This document shows positions 40,137-49,948 of a DNA stretch of 55,970 nt, piece by piece. A program made the translations under genes and the position numbers. Under the pieces are notes generated by a model that was not told the DNA's origin, did not search any database, and saw only the letters and a program-made list of their open reading frames with translations. How positions within the stretch are numbered: position 1 is the stretch's first letter; each line of letters opens with the position of its first letter. This DNA comes from Bacteroidetes Order II. bacterium (GTDB lineage: Bacteria; Bacteroidota; Rhodothermia; Rhodothermales; UBA2364), in the NCBI GenBank assembly GCA_016788705.1, contig JAEUSQ010000041.1:1-55970 (forward strand), in the 5' to 3' direction.

Positions 40137-40628
40137 AATTACCGCTTATTATTCTATCAAAGCCTCAAAACCAGATTGTTGCTCGCAAAGTTGAGGATAC
40201 TAAAACAGAAGAAGACACCAAGCGGCTAATGAGAGAGGAAAGGCGGGTGTTGTTATGATAAACGCTGTACGCCCAAGCGGTACATCTAAGGAGAAGAATG
40301 TACCGCGAACAGAAAAATATTTTTTAACTACATCGTGTAATGGTTCTGAAAAATCCAATCTTGACGGAATGTTTTGGTAGGCTTAGTCTTTGAGGGTTAA
40401 ATACTTGTAAAAATAGATAAATTAAATGTGAATAGAGTGATTCTCAGAAACGTTAATGAGCCGCTTACATCAATCGCTAATTAGGAGCGTTATGGGCAAT
40501 CTACTATCCCAAAAGACATAACCCCTACGTCTGCGTGAGGACAAGGGTTATAAGAAATTGGTGCTTCAAAACTGCGTTGTATTGATGACCGTGGCTAAAA
40601 ATTCTGGAAGGAGGTGGAATGAAAAAAG
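40137..40628. other. Non-coding region between the giant gene and rnr (492 bp)
   Basis: Both flanking genes end here. No credible gene is visible; short open frames have no motifs. The region holds a perfect 9-bp inverted repeat at 40277-40306 and a weaker hairpin at 40518-40551 (ATAACCC and GGGTTAT) that might act as the rnr terminator on the minus strand. Confidence 0.5.
40277..40306. other. Perfect inverted repeat in the non-coding region
   Basis: GCGGTACAT (40277-40285) and ATGTACCGC (40298-40306) enclose a 12-nt loop that contains AAGGAG. On the plus strand it is followed a few bases later by a T run (ATATTTTTTAA), so it could be a terminator or part of a small RNA. Confidence 0.4.
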
Positions 40629-42800
40629 TCAAGACCGACGGCGGCTTGTGGGTTTAGCAGAGGCCGTTTCTGGACGAACCAAGGCCAAGTCAATCTTTCT
40701 AGAATCTACGTCTGCCTTTGCTACGAGAACACGTATAGGCTCACCAATACGGAACGTTTTACGATGGCGTCGGCCAGTGAGGCAATAGCGCTTCTCATCG
40801 TAATCATAGAAATCGTCATCCAGATCGCGAAGTGGAATCATGCCTTCCACCAACAATTCGGTGAGGGTAACATAGATGCCAAAATTGGTTACGCCACTAA
40901 TCACTCCGTTGTATTCCGATCCAACATGTCGAAGCATATACGCCGCCTGCTTTAAGCGAATAGATTCGCGTTCGGCCTCTTCGGCCTCTTTTTCTTTGGT
41001 GGAACAATGTAAACAAGACGCACGGAGTTGGTCTTCATCCGGTAAAGTGGCTTCTGGAATGGCGTAACGTTTTAGTAGTCGGTGGGCAATTAAGTCAGGA
41101 TAACGCCGAATTGGTGAAGTGAAGTGGCTATAAAAAGGGAATCCAAGTCCATAGTGTCCGATGTTCTCTACCGTGTATTTGGCCTTAGACATGGCCCGCA
41201 GGGCTGCATCTTCAATAAGAAGTGCCTGTGGTTTCCCGTGGACTTGTGCCATCATTTCATTCAGGTCTGCTGCTCGAATATTACCGCTTGTATGGGGCAT
41301 CACATAGCCAAAAAGTTTTAGATACTCCGCCAATTGAACCATCCGTTCTGCATTCGGTACATCATGGGTACGATAGATAAAAGGAGGAACTTGTTTAAAG
41401 GCGTGATTAATGTGAATGGCCACTATTTTATTTGCTAATAACATCCATTCTTCGATGAGCCAATTAGCTTCTTTCGTAATTTTTGCATATATTTCTAGTG
41501 GAGTACCATCGCCTGCAAGTTTTACTTTAACTTCTGGCCGATTAAAGCGAACAGATCCATTGGCAAACCGATCATGCCGTAAATGTGCCGCAATGTTCCA
41601 AGCAAGAGCAAGGTCGGGTGCAAAAGGGTGTGTGGTGTCTGTTCCTTCTAAAATTGCTTGGGCTTCTTCATAGGTAAAACGTTGTTGGGAGTGTATAATG
41701 GTTTCAACAATCTGATAGGATTGCACTTCTCCGCGCCCATTTACTTCAAACAGAACAGAGAAGGTAAGTTTGTCTTCATTTGGTCTTAAAGAGCAGACGC
41801 CGTTCGAGAGTTTTTCGGGGAGCATGGGAATAACCCTGTCCACCAAATAGACACTGGTTGCACGCAATGATGCTTCCTCGTCAAGGGCAGAGTGGGGCTG
41901 AACATAATAGCTTACATCCGCAATATGTACCCCAACCTCAAACCGATCCTCCTCCAGTTGCTCGATGTGTAGTGCGTCGTCAAAGTCTTTGGCATCATAA
42001 GGATCAATCGTGAAAACGCGCTTTTGGCGTAGGTCTAGCCTACGAGCTTGTTCGGATGCTGGAATGGAAAGGGGGATGGCTTCTGCGGCGGCTATGACAC
42101 CCGGCGGAAAATTGGCCCTAATATCACGAGAAAGGGCCAACGAAAGTACCTGCACGTTTGGATCGTCCGATTTGCCAATGCGTTGAAGTACTCTTCCTTC
42201 AAAAACGCCTAAATGTTGATTAAAGCGTTCCATTGATATCAATACAACATCTCCATCTTGGGCATCTGTTGGATCTTTCGGGCTGATCAATACGTCTGAA
42301 AGTAAGCGTGGATCTTGTGGCCGAACATACCGAAGCCCGTCTTCTTCGTCTTCAATAAGGGTTCCAACGGTTTGCGTCCGCTTTCGGGATACAACTTCTT
42401 CTACTCGGCCTTCCTGTCTGCGATTACTCCTGCGATTGGGTGCAAAAAGGCTTATTTTTACGGTATCTCCGTCTATGGCGTACCCCAAAAGCCCTTGTGG
42501 AATGTAAATATCTTCTTCAATTCCTTCGGTGGTAACAAAGCCAAAGCCTTGTGGGTGTACCGTAAGGGTGCCTGTCTGAAGGTGGGGCATCTGATCTTGG
42601 AACTGGATTTTTCCACCGGAAACTTTTGCAAGATGACCTTCCGCAACCAATTCGGACAGTTGCTTCTGGAAAATTAAATAGGCTTTTTGGTCTCGGATGT
42701 TGAGTCTTTTGGCTAAATCTTTTGGGCGAAAGGATTGGTTTTTGTTCTTAGAAAGAACGGTTAAAATTAAATTGCGAATAATATGGGGTTCTGGTTTCAT
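40629..42800 (-). CDS. rnr: Ribonuclease R
   Basis: RNase R is a processive 3'-5' exoribonuclease that degrades structured RNA. The 723-residue product has the full layout: an N-terminal winged-helix segment (residues 1-65), cold-shock domains with GFGFV (about 85-200), and the RNB catalytic domain with DPYDAKDFDDALHIE (266-280), the metal-binding aspartates. HIADVSYYV and LRPNEDKLTFSVLFE follow, and SHFTSPIRRYPDLIAHRLL lies near residue 565. A C-terminal S1 domain (about 625-710: GVISGVTNFGIYVTL) and a basic tail complete it. It is the last gene of an apparent aroB-tamB-rnr series, 65 bases after the tamB stop; a tandem repeat lies in that gap. Confidence 0.95.
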   Translation of the reverse strand: MKPEPHIIRNLILTVLSKNKNQSFRPKDLAKRLNIRDQKAYLIFQKQLSELVAEGHLAKVSGGKIQFQDQMPHLQTGTLTVHPQGFGFVTTEGIEEDIYIPQGLLGYAIDGDTVKISLFAPNRRSNRRQEGRVEEVVSRKRTQTVGTLIEDEEDGLRYVRPQDPRLLSDVLISPKDPTDAQDGDVVLISMERFNQHLGVFEGRVLQRIGKSDDPNVQVLSLALSRDIRANFPPGVIAAAEAIPLSIPASEQARRLDLRQKRVFTIDPYDAKDFDDALHIEQLEEDRFEVGVHIADVSYYVQPHSALDEEASLRATSVYLVDRVIPMLPEKLSNGVCSLRPNEDKLTFSVLFEVNGRGEVQSYQIVETIIHSQQRFTYEEAQAILEGTDTTHPFAPDLALAWNIAAHLRHDRFANGSVRFNRPEVKVKLAGDGTPLEIYAKITKEANWLIEEWMLLANKIVAIHINHAFKQVPPFIYRTHDVPNAERMVQLAEYLKLFGYVMPHTSGNIRAADLNEMMAQVHGKPQALLIEDAALRAMSKAKYTVENIGHYGLGFPFYSHFTSPIRRYPDLIAHRLLKRYAIPEATLPDEDQLRASCLHCSTKEKEAEEAERESIRLKQAAYMLRHVGSEYNGVISGVTNFGIYVTLTELLVEGMIPLRDLDDDFYDYDEKRYCLTGRRHRKTFRIGEPIRVLVAKADVDSRKIDLALVRPETASAKPTSRRRS

Positions 42801-42825
42801 GTTAAAGTCAGGATAAAAGTTTTAA

Positions 42826-42876
42826 TGCCCATCAGTGGGTGGTGCCCATCAGTGGGTGGTGCCCATCAGTGGGTGG
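42826..42876. repeat. Three perfect 17-bp tandem repeats at the tamB-rnr junction
   Basis: The unit TGCCCATCAGTGGGTGG occurs at 42826-42842, 42843-42859 and 42860-42876 without mismatch. The third copy contains the last codons and the stop of the tamB gene. Each unit contains the small palindrome CCCA-TCAG-TGGG, so the transcript could fold into three short hairpins just before the rnr start. Confidence 0.9.
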
Positions 42877-45800
42877 GACGAGCAATTGCTGCAAAGGCGC
42901 TATCTGGGAGTTCTGTAATCGTTCTGCGCTTTTTCCGCTTAAACATCTTGTTCCAGTTAGAAAAAGTACGTTGTAAGTTAAAACCAATCCCTACGGACTC
43001 CCCAGAAACCACATCATTTGTTCCTAAAAGGCGGTCGTTTTTGCGGTAAAAAGCCTCTATAGAGACGTATGGCGAGATTTTATATTCAAAAACAACTTCG
43101 CCGCTGAACTGATTTTGAAGGGCGCCGTCTGCATTGTCAAAATTAGGCACGATGCCTTCTCCACGGATTACAATGCGTTCATCAAACAAGCGCAGGGCAA
43201 TACCCGCCTGAAGCCCCAGCTCGTTTAAGCGGGTGATGTCTTTTCCTTGATAAATGCCAAGATTGATGTCGGCATTGGGAATCACTTGGTTTACCACACG
43301 GTTTAGATAGGCCGATACCAATTGGGCCAAACTGGTAAATACCACTTGTTGCCCAGCCTCCGAGACGGTGGCGTTGGGATTGTTCGGGTTGATAATTGCA
43401 GAGGCCAGAGAAAATGAGTTAGTTAGTAGTACACTAAAGGCATACGAGGTTGCACGATCTTCTCGATTAAATTCCGTTTCAAGGCCTGCATAGTTGCCAA
43501 ATTCTCCAGCACGTTGATCACGATCAATTGCTAAACGCAGATCAACGATAGGTGAATTAACGTCTCCGTTAATGTCCATCCCCACTTTTATCGGAATACG
43601 GGAAACATTCTGGGTATCTAATCCAGGCAAAATGCCTTCGAGGCCATCCGTTCGGGCATTTGTTTTGTAAGAAGCTGGAATGGCCAAGTGGGCATTAATT
43701 GGATCTCCGGACCACGTCATGCGTCCACCGCGTTCAAGTTTAAATGGTTTTCGGAAAATGTCGAAGGCAGTAAAAAGATAATCCCCAGATTCTACATTAA
43801 AATCTCCAAACATCTTAAAACTGGCATCAACGTATTGCATCTGTAATTCCCCAAATCCAACTGCATGGATGACATCGTTCAGGAGAGGATCAAAGACCAG
43901 ATGAATCGTAGAACCAGAAGGTGCTCGGATATTGGCATTCATTTCTAATCCATCAAGGAAAGTCCGTTCTCCTGTCCCACGTCCGGAAAGTAGGTTCTGC
44001 CGTTTAACAGGCTTGGGTACTTGTCCCAACGAGTCGGTGAAGGTGATAAAAACTTCATCATTACTTAAGCCACTTCCTGTGATCGGAATAAACAATTGGC
44101 TATTGGGCGTGGTCGTAAGGTCTGGCGCATCAATAAATGCTTTGTACAATGGGCCTTTTATCGAAGCAGGGCCTGAAGCCCAAATGTATCCGTACCAATA
44201 TAAGTCTTTAGAGTCTCCCACATTAATGAGTTGCAATTTGTCTAAGTTAAAGGCCATATCCAACGAAAAGAAATCGTAATTATTAAACAAAATGCTGCCA
44301 TTAACACCAGATCTTCCCCCTGTTTTATCTGCAATCGTCATGCTGTTCAGGTGTATCCCACGTTCATCCACCGAAACAGGGCCAGAAAGCCCATATTCTA
44401 AATTAAAATAGGGTACTAAAAAATTACTTTCTACTAAGAATAAATCTGCAGCAAAAAGAGGCTTTTCAAAATTACCATGTATGGTTCCGGAACCATATCC
44501 CCAACCTGTCACCCGGTCAATTTCGTTCGGAAATAAGGTTTTGAAGAAGAATAAGTCCAAACGCCGTAGGTCTAAGGCCACGTCAATAAACCCCGGATTC
44601 CGATTTCCTTTCTCTTTGCTACCCGTGGGTAGCCCGATTCTTCCAGAGGCGTCTATGTCGGTGTTCCGTACCCAAAAATTAGTTTGCAGGGGTTGTCGGG
44701 CCTGTAAATTAAAAGATAGAACGTTTTTCGAAGGTTCAAAACTCCCCCACAAACGCAATGTTCCAAAATCGGTGCCGTTCAATACACTGTTTTCGACCGT
44801 GATGGCGCCGTTCAGGTCTGGAGATTGAAAGAGTTTGCGCACGGAGAATTCACCTTGTACCGTACCATCAAATTTATCACGCCCTTTCATGTTACGGGTC
44901 AAGTCGCCGATATCAATGTGTTCAACATAGACTTTTACCTCATCTTCGGGTAAAGCGGATACAATGCCATTTGCGCGAATGGTGTGGTTGGGCATCTTAG
45001 GATTGTTGTCGAGCCTTTCCACCATCAAGTTATTCAGGATGATGGCATCTGCATATAAATCAATGACTTGATCTTTTGGAATTCGCCATTCATAGGCTGT
45101 TGAAGACAAAGAAAGTTCCACAAACGTAAGGCGATTTTTGTCTTGTAGTAAGTCAAGATTGGCCCATGTCCGTAATGCGCCTAATGTTGCTAGATTAGAC
45201 GAGGTGAGGTATAATTGCCCACCCCCATATTGATAACTGAATTCAAGGTTGGTCTTGCCAAAATGTTGACCTGCTACCACGATACTGTCCAATCGCCCGA
45301 TGACGGAAGCTTGAAGGTTATTCGTCAGGTTGTAGGCATATTTGCTATCAGCAGAAAAAGTAAGGTCAAAGTTTTTTAAACGGGCAGTACCGGCAGATAA
45401 GGAGTCTCCCCGGATGTTGAGTTCGACAGAACTGGTGTTCGGGCTTCCGAGGGAGCGCCACGTCAATTCCACAGAATCATCAAAATAAGGGAAGTTGGGT
45501 ATCAGGTTGGTGAGAAAAGCACCACGTTTAATTTTCACGTAGGCTTCGGTAAGTTTTGGTAGCCGATCAAGGGGGTGTGGGCCCATTTTTTGGGCCATTT
45601 TGTTGCGCTCTGAATCTATGGCGGCCCAATTCATCACAGGTAGCGCCTGAGAGGAGTCTGGCCGAAATCGCTTTGCTTTTTCAGCGGTAATGGTTCTATT
45701 AATGGCATCAAGCCAATACTGACCCATTTCCAAAAAGACATCTAATTTGTAACCACTTTCTAAAGAAACCGTAGCCAAATCTCCAGACATTTCCAGATTG

Positions 45801-47608
45801 ATTCCTTTTTGGGCATTTTCACGGACGTTGAGGGTGGTGAATAGTTCGGTAGTACGGGTTTCTTTCCCGTTAACTACGAAAAGAGAAGGTTTTAAGTCCA
45901 GAATGGCGCTACCCTGAAAGTCGGAAAGTTTGCTGCCAGAACCAGTTAGCTCAATTCTTCCAGTTAACCGGGTAGTGATGTTGGCCTTGGGGTCAACCCA
46001 TCCAATATTAAACCGTTCTGTTTCGGCACGGACATTAAAACTGGGTTTTGAACGCTGCAAATTGATCTTCCCTGTTGTTTGTACATACCCCCCTTCTTTT
46101 GCCAGCATGGCCAATCCATCAAATTGACGGTTTTTAATACGGCCATCCAATCGTAAAGAATCTGCTTTATACCGATCAAAGGCAACATCACGGAGGCGCA
46201 GGAAAAGTTGGGCATCAAAATCTTCTAAACGAGTCCCAGAGCCTTCAATTCGTGATAGTCCGGTAATACGTGAAGTTAATTTGGGATTTTGAAGAACAAA
46301 TCCCAAATTAAGGCGATCTGTATTAAGGTCTAATTTATAAAATAAGGGTGTATTGCCTGAGCTTCTCAAATGGGCAAATCCATTAATCTCTCCCGTCTTC
46401 GGGTGTTGAATGCGGAGGTTGCTCTTAAAGGAAAAGTCTGGATTGGTGAGACCAATGTGTCCGCCACCGTCTAATGAAATACTTACCTTTCTAAGGTGTC
46501 GGAAAGAGGCCAAACCAGCCTTGGGCAACCACCGTTCTAGATCGGGGAGGGAAAGGAGGTTATCCGTAATACCCAACCGGAAGGACACAGAATCTCGGTA
46601 TGTGGTGGTTTCACCTCTTCCAGAGAAGATGGTCTCGCCTTGACGAAAAGCAATATTCTCAAGGGTGTAAGTTGGGTTTTGTCCACGAACTTTTAGGGCA
46701 AGTGTCAAATCCTGTAAAGGGAGTTTCGGAAAAAGCGTCTTCCAGTCATCGGCACGAATATCGGCCTGTTGAAGATTTATTTGGAAAGGCGCATTTTTAA
46801 ACAAGGTCAGATTAAACGGTTTCGCAGCAAAAGAATTTCCACGCGCAGAAGCCCTTAGTCGGATCGAAGACCCTCCGGCCTGAAGGAAAAAATGGTTTAA
46901 AATGGCTTGGTTTTCATCAAATAACAATTGCCCTTCTAGTTTTCGAAGGGTGAAACCTTGTTTCGGGAGTTGAAAGGAAAGCCCCGTTAGGTCTATTAAT
47001 TTATAAGGCTTACGCCAATCTAAAGACGCACTCAGGTTTAGATCAGAAACCTTGGTGTGGGTAAAATCAAAGACCTGACCTTCTTGTACGAGTTTAGGGG
47101 GTGAGGCATCGCTTGATGTTTGGAGGATACCTTGTCGAAGGTTGATCTCGGCAGAGGCAAAATTCCATTCAATCCGATTGGGATTGGGGGCGCGTTTGTT
47201 TCGTGGCTCAAAAACCGAAAGAATGTCCCAAGTGCCTGAAGGCTGCTGGTGTATGGTGATATTTGGTCGGAATAAGGTGATCCGTCTGATCGAAATTGTC
47301 TGTTCGAGCATACTCCACCAATCGGGTGACGCAACAAGCGAGTCAATCGTGGCCACTACCTTACCCGTAGGTGTTTTTAGGACTACTTTTGTAGCAAAAA
47401 GTTCATTTAGGAGGTTGCCTTGTAATTTTCCAATCTCGATACTGCCTTTGAATTCTTGATTAAAAACCTGTATTATTTGTTCTCGGAGGGCGTTTCTACC
47501 AACGCGGGTTCGGGTTAGCCCCCAATAAAGCAACAAACAAACTGTCGCCAGAAAAAGTACAAGGCGCAATAATCGAAAGGGGGCACGGTATATGTGTCTA
47601 AGCGGCAA
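42866..47608 (-). CDS. tamB: TamB-like translocation and assembly module protein (DUF490/AsmA-like)
   Basis: TamB-type proteins are long periplasm-spanning beta-helical proteins that act in outer-membrane protein insertion or phospholipid transport. The 1580-residue product has an N-terminal membrane anchor (about residues 12-30, LLRLVLFLATVCLLLYW) followed by TRVGRNALREQIIQVFN, the usual opening of the family. Long beta-strand repeats make up the body. The C-terminal 400 residues match the DUF490 pattern: GELQMQYVDASFKMFGDFNVE, GDYLFTAFDIFRKPF, LERGGRMTWSGDPINAHL, and later LNELGLQAGIALRLFDERI and ISPYVSIEAFYRK. No tamA gene is adjacent. It begins 139 bases after aroB; its last codons lie inside a tandem repeat. 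Confidence 0.9.
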   Translation of the reverse strand: MPLRHIYRAPFRLLRLVLFLATVCLLLYWGLTRTRVGRNALREQIIQVFNQEFKGSIEIGKLQGNLLNELFATKVVLKTPTGKVVATIDSLVASPDWWSMLEQTISIRRITLFRPNITIHQQPSGTWDILSVFEPRNKRAPNPNRIEWNFASAEINLRQGILQTSSDASPPKLVQEGQVFDFTHTKVSDLNLSASLDWRKPYKLIDLTGLSFQLPKQGFTLRKLEGQLLFDENQAILNHFFLQAGGSSIRLRASARGNSFAAKPFNLTLFKNAPFQINLQQADIRADDWKTLFPKLPLQDLTLALKVRGQNPTYTLENIAFRQGETIFSGRGETTTYRDSVSFRLGITDNLLSLPDLERWLPKAGLASFRHLRKVSISLDGGGHIGLTNPDFSFKSNLRIQHPKTGEINGFAHLRSSGNTPLFYKLDLNTDRLNLGFVLQNPKLTSRITGLSRIEGSGTRLEDFDAQLFLRLRDVAFDRYKADSLRLDGRIKNRQFDGLAMLAKEGGYVQTTGKINLQRSKPSFNVRAETERFNIGWVDPKANITTRLTGRIELTGSGSKLSDFQGSAILDLKPSLFVVNGKETRTTELFTTLNVRENAQKGINLEMSGDLATVSLESGYKLDVFLEMGQYWLDAINRTITAEKAKRFRPDSSQALPVMNWAAIDSERNKMAQKMGPHPLDRLPKLTEAYVKIKRGAFLTNLIPNFPYFDDSVELTWRSLGSPNTSSVELNIRGDSLSAGTARLKNFDLTFSADSKYAYNLTNNLQASVIGRLDSIVVAGQHFGKTNLEFSYQYGGGQLYLTSSNLATLGALRTWANLDLLQDKNRLTFVELSLSSTAYEWRIPKDQVIDLYADAIILNNLMVERLDNNPKMPNHTIRANGIVSALPEDEVKVYVEHIDIGDLTRNMKGRDKFDGTVQGEFSVRKLFQSPDLNGAITVENSVLNGTDFGTLRLWGSFEPSKNVLSFNLQARQPLQTNFWVRNTDIDASGRIGLPTGSKEKGNRNPGFIDVALDLRRLDLFFFKTLFPNEIDRVTGWGYGSGTIHGNFEKPLFAADLFLVESNFLVPYFNLEYGLSGPVSVDERGIHLNSMTIADKTGGRSGVNGSILFNNYDFFSLDMAFNLDKLQLINVGDSKDLYWYGYIWASGPASIKGPLYKAFIDAPDLTTTPNSQLFIPITGSGLSNDEVFITFTDSLGQVPKPVKRQNLLSGRGTGERTFLDGLEMNANIRAPSGSTIHLVFDPLLNDVIHAVGFGELQMQYVDASFKMFGDFNVESGDYLFTAFDIFRKPFKLERGGRMTWSGDPINAHLAIPASYKTNARTDGLEGILPGLDTQNVSRIPIKVGMDINGDVNSPIVDLRLAIDRDQRAGEFGNYAGLETEFNREDRATSYAFSVLLTNSFSLASAIINPNNPNATVSEAGQQVVFTSLAQLVSAYLNRVVNQVIPNADINLGIYQGKDITRLNELGLQAGIALRLFDERIVIRGEGIVPNFDNADGALQNQFSGEVVFEYKISPYVSIEAFYRKNDRLLGTNDVVSGESVGIGFNLQRTFSNWNKMFKRKKRRTITELPDSAFAAIARPTH

Positions 47609-47747
47609 CGGTGGGTCTTAGGATGATAAAGTGACTTTACGTCTGGTTATAGATGACATTGACGGAAGACCGTAAATAAGGATTCACAGGTGTATGTTGG
47701 CGTTTTAAACCAATTGCCGTATTTGGTTTCCCTTCCGTTAAAAATGC

Positions 47748-48845
47748 TCAAAAGGAAGACAAGGCAAACTTCCACGCTGCTTGTATGGCTTGTTGTTCAA
47801 CGTCTTGGGTAACATATGCCGCACCAATTTTGGAAAGCAGCACAAATCGTATGTTCCCAGATTGTGCTTTTTTGTCAGCTTTCATGGCCTCTATAAGCGC
47901 TGCAATCTCTAAGTCTTTTATGGCAGCCGATATGGGTAATGCTTTTACTAAACTCAAGGCCTTTTCAAATGGAAATTCCGGATTTTGGTACTTACTTACA
48001 TGTAATGCAGCCGCTATGCCAATCGTTACCGCCTCGCCATGTAAAAACGTTTTATAAGCGGTTACTTGTTCTAAGGCATGTGCAAAGGTATGCCCAAAGT
48101 TAAGATGGGCGCGTATGCCTTGCTCCGTTTCGTCTTTGGACACGATTTTCGCCTTTATTTCAACAGACCGACGGATCAGGGGTGCTATTACTTCAGGTGT
48201 TCGGTTTAAAACCGCTTCCCATTCCAAAACCAAGTTGTCAAAAAGGGCTTCATCGGTAATAAGGGCATGTTTAACTACTTCTGCCAGTCCACTATGCCAT
48301 TCTCGGATAGGCAACGATTGGACAGTATCCACGTCGCACAACACAAAACGGGGTTGGTGAAATGCACCAATTAGATTTTTTCCCACCACATGGTTAATAC
48401 CGGTTTTTCCACCAATAGAGCTATCTACTTGTGCCATAAGGGTGGTTGGGACCTGAATAAAAGGTACACCCCGTAAAATAGAAGCCGCTGCAAATCCCGT
48501 AAGGTCTCCAATAACGCCGCCGCCTAAGGCTATCAACGGAGTCTTTCGGTCTGCATAACCCAAAAAGTGATCATATATTGCCGATAAATAGGTGAGCGAC
48601 TTAGTGGTCTCGCCCGCAGGAAAGACAATCCACTTTGGTTGATAACCATTTGCTACCAAGGCCGCTTGCACCTTCGGACGATATATTTTTTCAACATGCT
48701 CGTCGGTTATAATGCCCAGTTGAGGGTTTTTCAGCCCGTGCGCTTGCATTAAGTGTGGCAAGTCGGTTAAGTGCTGAAAATAGATGGAATAACTCCTGTC
48801 TATGGTCGTGGGTAAGGGAAGAAAAAGAGGAGGGAACATTTTCAT
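47748..48845 (-). CDS. aroB: 3-dehydroquinate synthase
   Basis: AroB converts DAHP to 3-dehydroquinate in the shikimate pathway, using NAD and a divalent metal. The 365-residue protein shows the expected motifs: GGGVIGDLTGF (residues 108-118) for NAD, VPTTLMAQVDSSIGGKTGIN (132-151), a Glu in SGLAEVVKHALI, and the metal-ligand histidines in LNFGHTFAHALE and HGEAVTIGIA. The length is normal. The gene faces the methyltransferase gene at 48908 across a 62-bp divergent spacer that must contain both promoters, and it is followed by tamB on the same strand. No other shikimate gene lies nearby. Confidence 0.95.
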   Translation of the reverse strand: MKMFPPLFLPLPTTIDRSYSIYFQHLTDLPHLMQAHGLKNPQLGIITDEHVEKIYRPKVQAALVANGYQPKWIVFPAGETTKSLTYLSAIYDHFLGYADRKTPLIALGGGVIGDLTGFAAASILRGVPFIQVPTTLMAQVDSSIGGKTGINHVVGKNLIGAFHQPRFVLCDVDTVQSLPIREWHSGLAEVVKHALITDEALFDNLVLEWEAVLNRTPEVIAPLIRRSVEIKAKIVSKDETEQGIRAHLNFGHTFAHALEQVTAYKTFLHGEAVTIGIAAALHVSKYQNPEFPFEKALSLVKALPISAAIKDLEIAALIEAMKADKKAQSGNIRFVLLSKIGAAYVTQDVEQQAIQAAWKFALSSF

Positions 48846-48907
48846 AAATTTGGAAGGTGGATCAGGTCGTTTTCACTACATTAAGCAAAAAAACAGGTTG
48901 TTAAGCT

Positions 48908-49498
48908 ATGCAAGAAGCCGAGCAAGTATTGCCAAGAATTTTAGACTTTACCAAAAGCCTGATGGCCCAAACACTGAAAGAAGGCGATGTGACCATTGAT
49001 GCAACACTGGGGAATGGATATGATGCCCTTTTTCTTCGGCGGCAAGTGGGAAGCACTGGCTTTGTCTGGGGCTTCGACATACAAGAGACGGCGCTTAAAG
49101 CAGCCACCATACATTTTAACCACCATTTTCCAGGTTCTACAAACCATTCCTTTGTCTTGAAAAGTCATGCGAATATGCGCGAAGTCTTGGGAGAAGGAGC
49201 CGTTGGGAGCATAGGCGGGGTGATGTTTAATTTAGGGTATTTGCCGGGAAGCGACAAAACAGTGGTTACCCAATCAGACACAACCCTTTCTGCTTTGGAA
49301 CAAGCAATAAAATTGTTACGCATCGGCGGACTGTTGACGGTGGTTGCTTATCCAGGGCATGTGGGTGGCGCAAAGGAGGCTATAGAAGTATTACGATTTT
49401 TTATGGACATACCTGCAAAAACAGGAGAGGTGGTACAATATCAATTCTTAAACAAACAAAATCCTGCTCCGTTTTTGTTGGCGATGACAAAAAAATGA
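48908..49498 (+). CDS. mnmM: SAM-dependent methyltransferase, MnmM (YtqB) family
   Basis: The 196-residue protein is a Rossmann-fold methyltransferase of the 'putative rRNA methylase' family, which includes MnmM (YtqB). In Bacillus that enzyme makes the last methylation of mnm5s2U34 in tRNA. SAM motif I is DATLGNGYDA (residues 31-40), motif II ends with GFDIQETAL, and the diagnostic NLGYLPGSDK lies at 108-117, with VVAYPGHVGG following. The start is the first ATG downstream of the divergent aroB promoter region. The assignment to the family is firm; the tRNA substrate is inferred from the family. Confidence 0.85.
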   Translation: MQEAEQVLPRILDFTKSLMAQTLKEGDVTIDATLGNGYDALFLRRQVGSTGFVWGFDIQETALKAATIHFNHHFPGSTNHSFVLKSHANMREVLGEGAVGSIGGVMFNLGYLPGSDKTVVTQSDTTLSALEQAIKLLRIGGLLTVVAYPGHVGGAKEAIEVLRFFMDIPAKTGEVVQYQFLNKQNPAPFLLAMTKK

Positions 49499-49948
49499 TT
49501 ATTTGGTCTATAATAAAGATCAAACTTTATAATTAATTCTATTTAATCTGGGAAAATAAAAAAATATTATCAATAATGATCATTCAATTATTTTAGATCT
49601 GATCATTCAATATAATTACGCTACAGCATGTTGTGAAATGGTCTGTCCATTTTCTTATTCTATTGTATTTCCAAGCCAAAACCTCTAAGTGGTTTGTTGT
49701 ATTGTCCAAAGATGTTCGTAAGAAAAAAATCAGGTCTTGTGGAGTAAGGAAAATAGCAACGGTTACTTCTGGGGACTCAACTGATTGTTCCTTTTTATGG
49801 TTTTGTTGTTGGGAACATTTTGTGAAGCGTGGTAGGGTAGGGGTATTTCCCAAAGAATATGCAAAATCATCCAACTTATTTTTGTAGTTTACAAAGATTA
49901 ATCAGCATTCAAAAATCCTTGTGCCTTGTGGAAATTGTCAGTCATGCT
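49499..49948. other. AT-rich gap between the methyltransferase and scpB genes (450 bp)
   Basis: This segment is much more AT-rich than its neighbours. It has complementary open frames on both strands, neither of which has recognisable motifs, so I do not call a gene. A 12-bp direct repeat, TGATCATTCAAT, occurs at 49577-49588 and 49600-49611. The scpB promoter is expected in the right half. A frame in phase with scpB is open back to 49859. Confidence 0.5.

Noticed and set aside
40558-40788. A plus-strand frame overlapping the end of rnr
   Set aside because: More than half lies antisense to the conserved S1 domain of rnr and the sequence has no motif.
49593-49887. Overlapping open frames on both strands in the AT-rich gap before scpB
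   Set aside because: They are antisense images of each other, have no recognisable motif or good ribosome site, and overlap the open extension of scpB.
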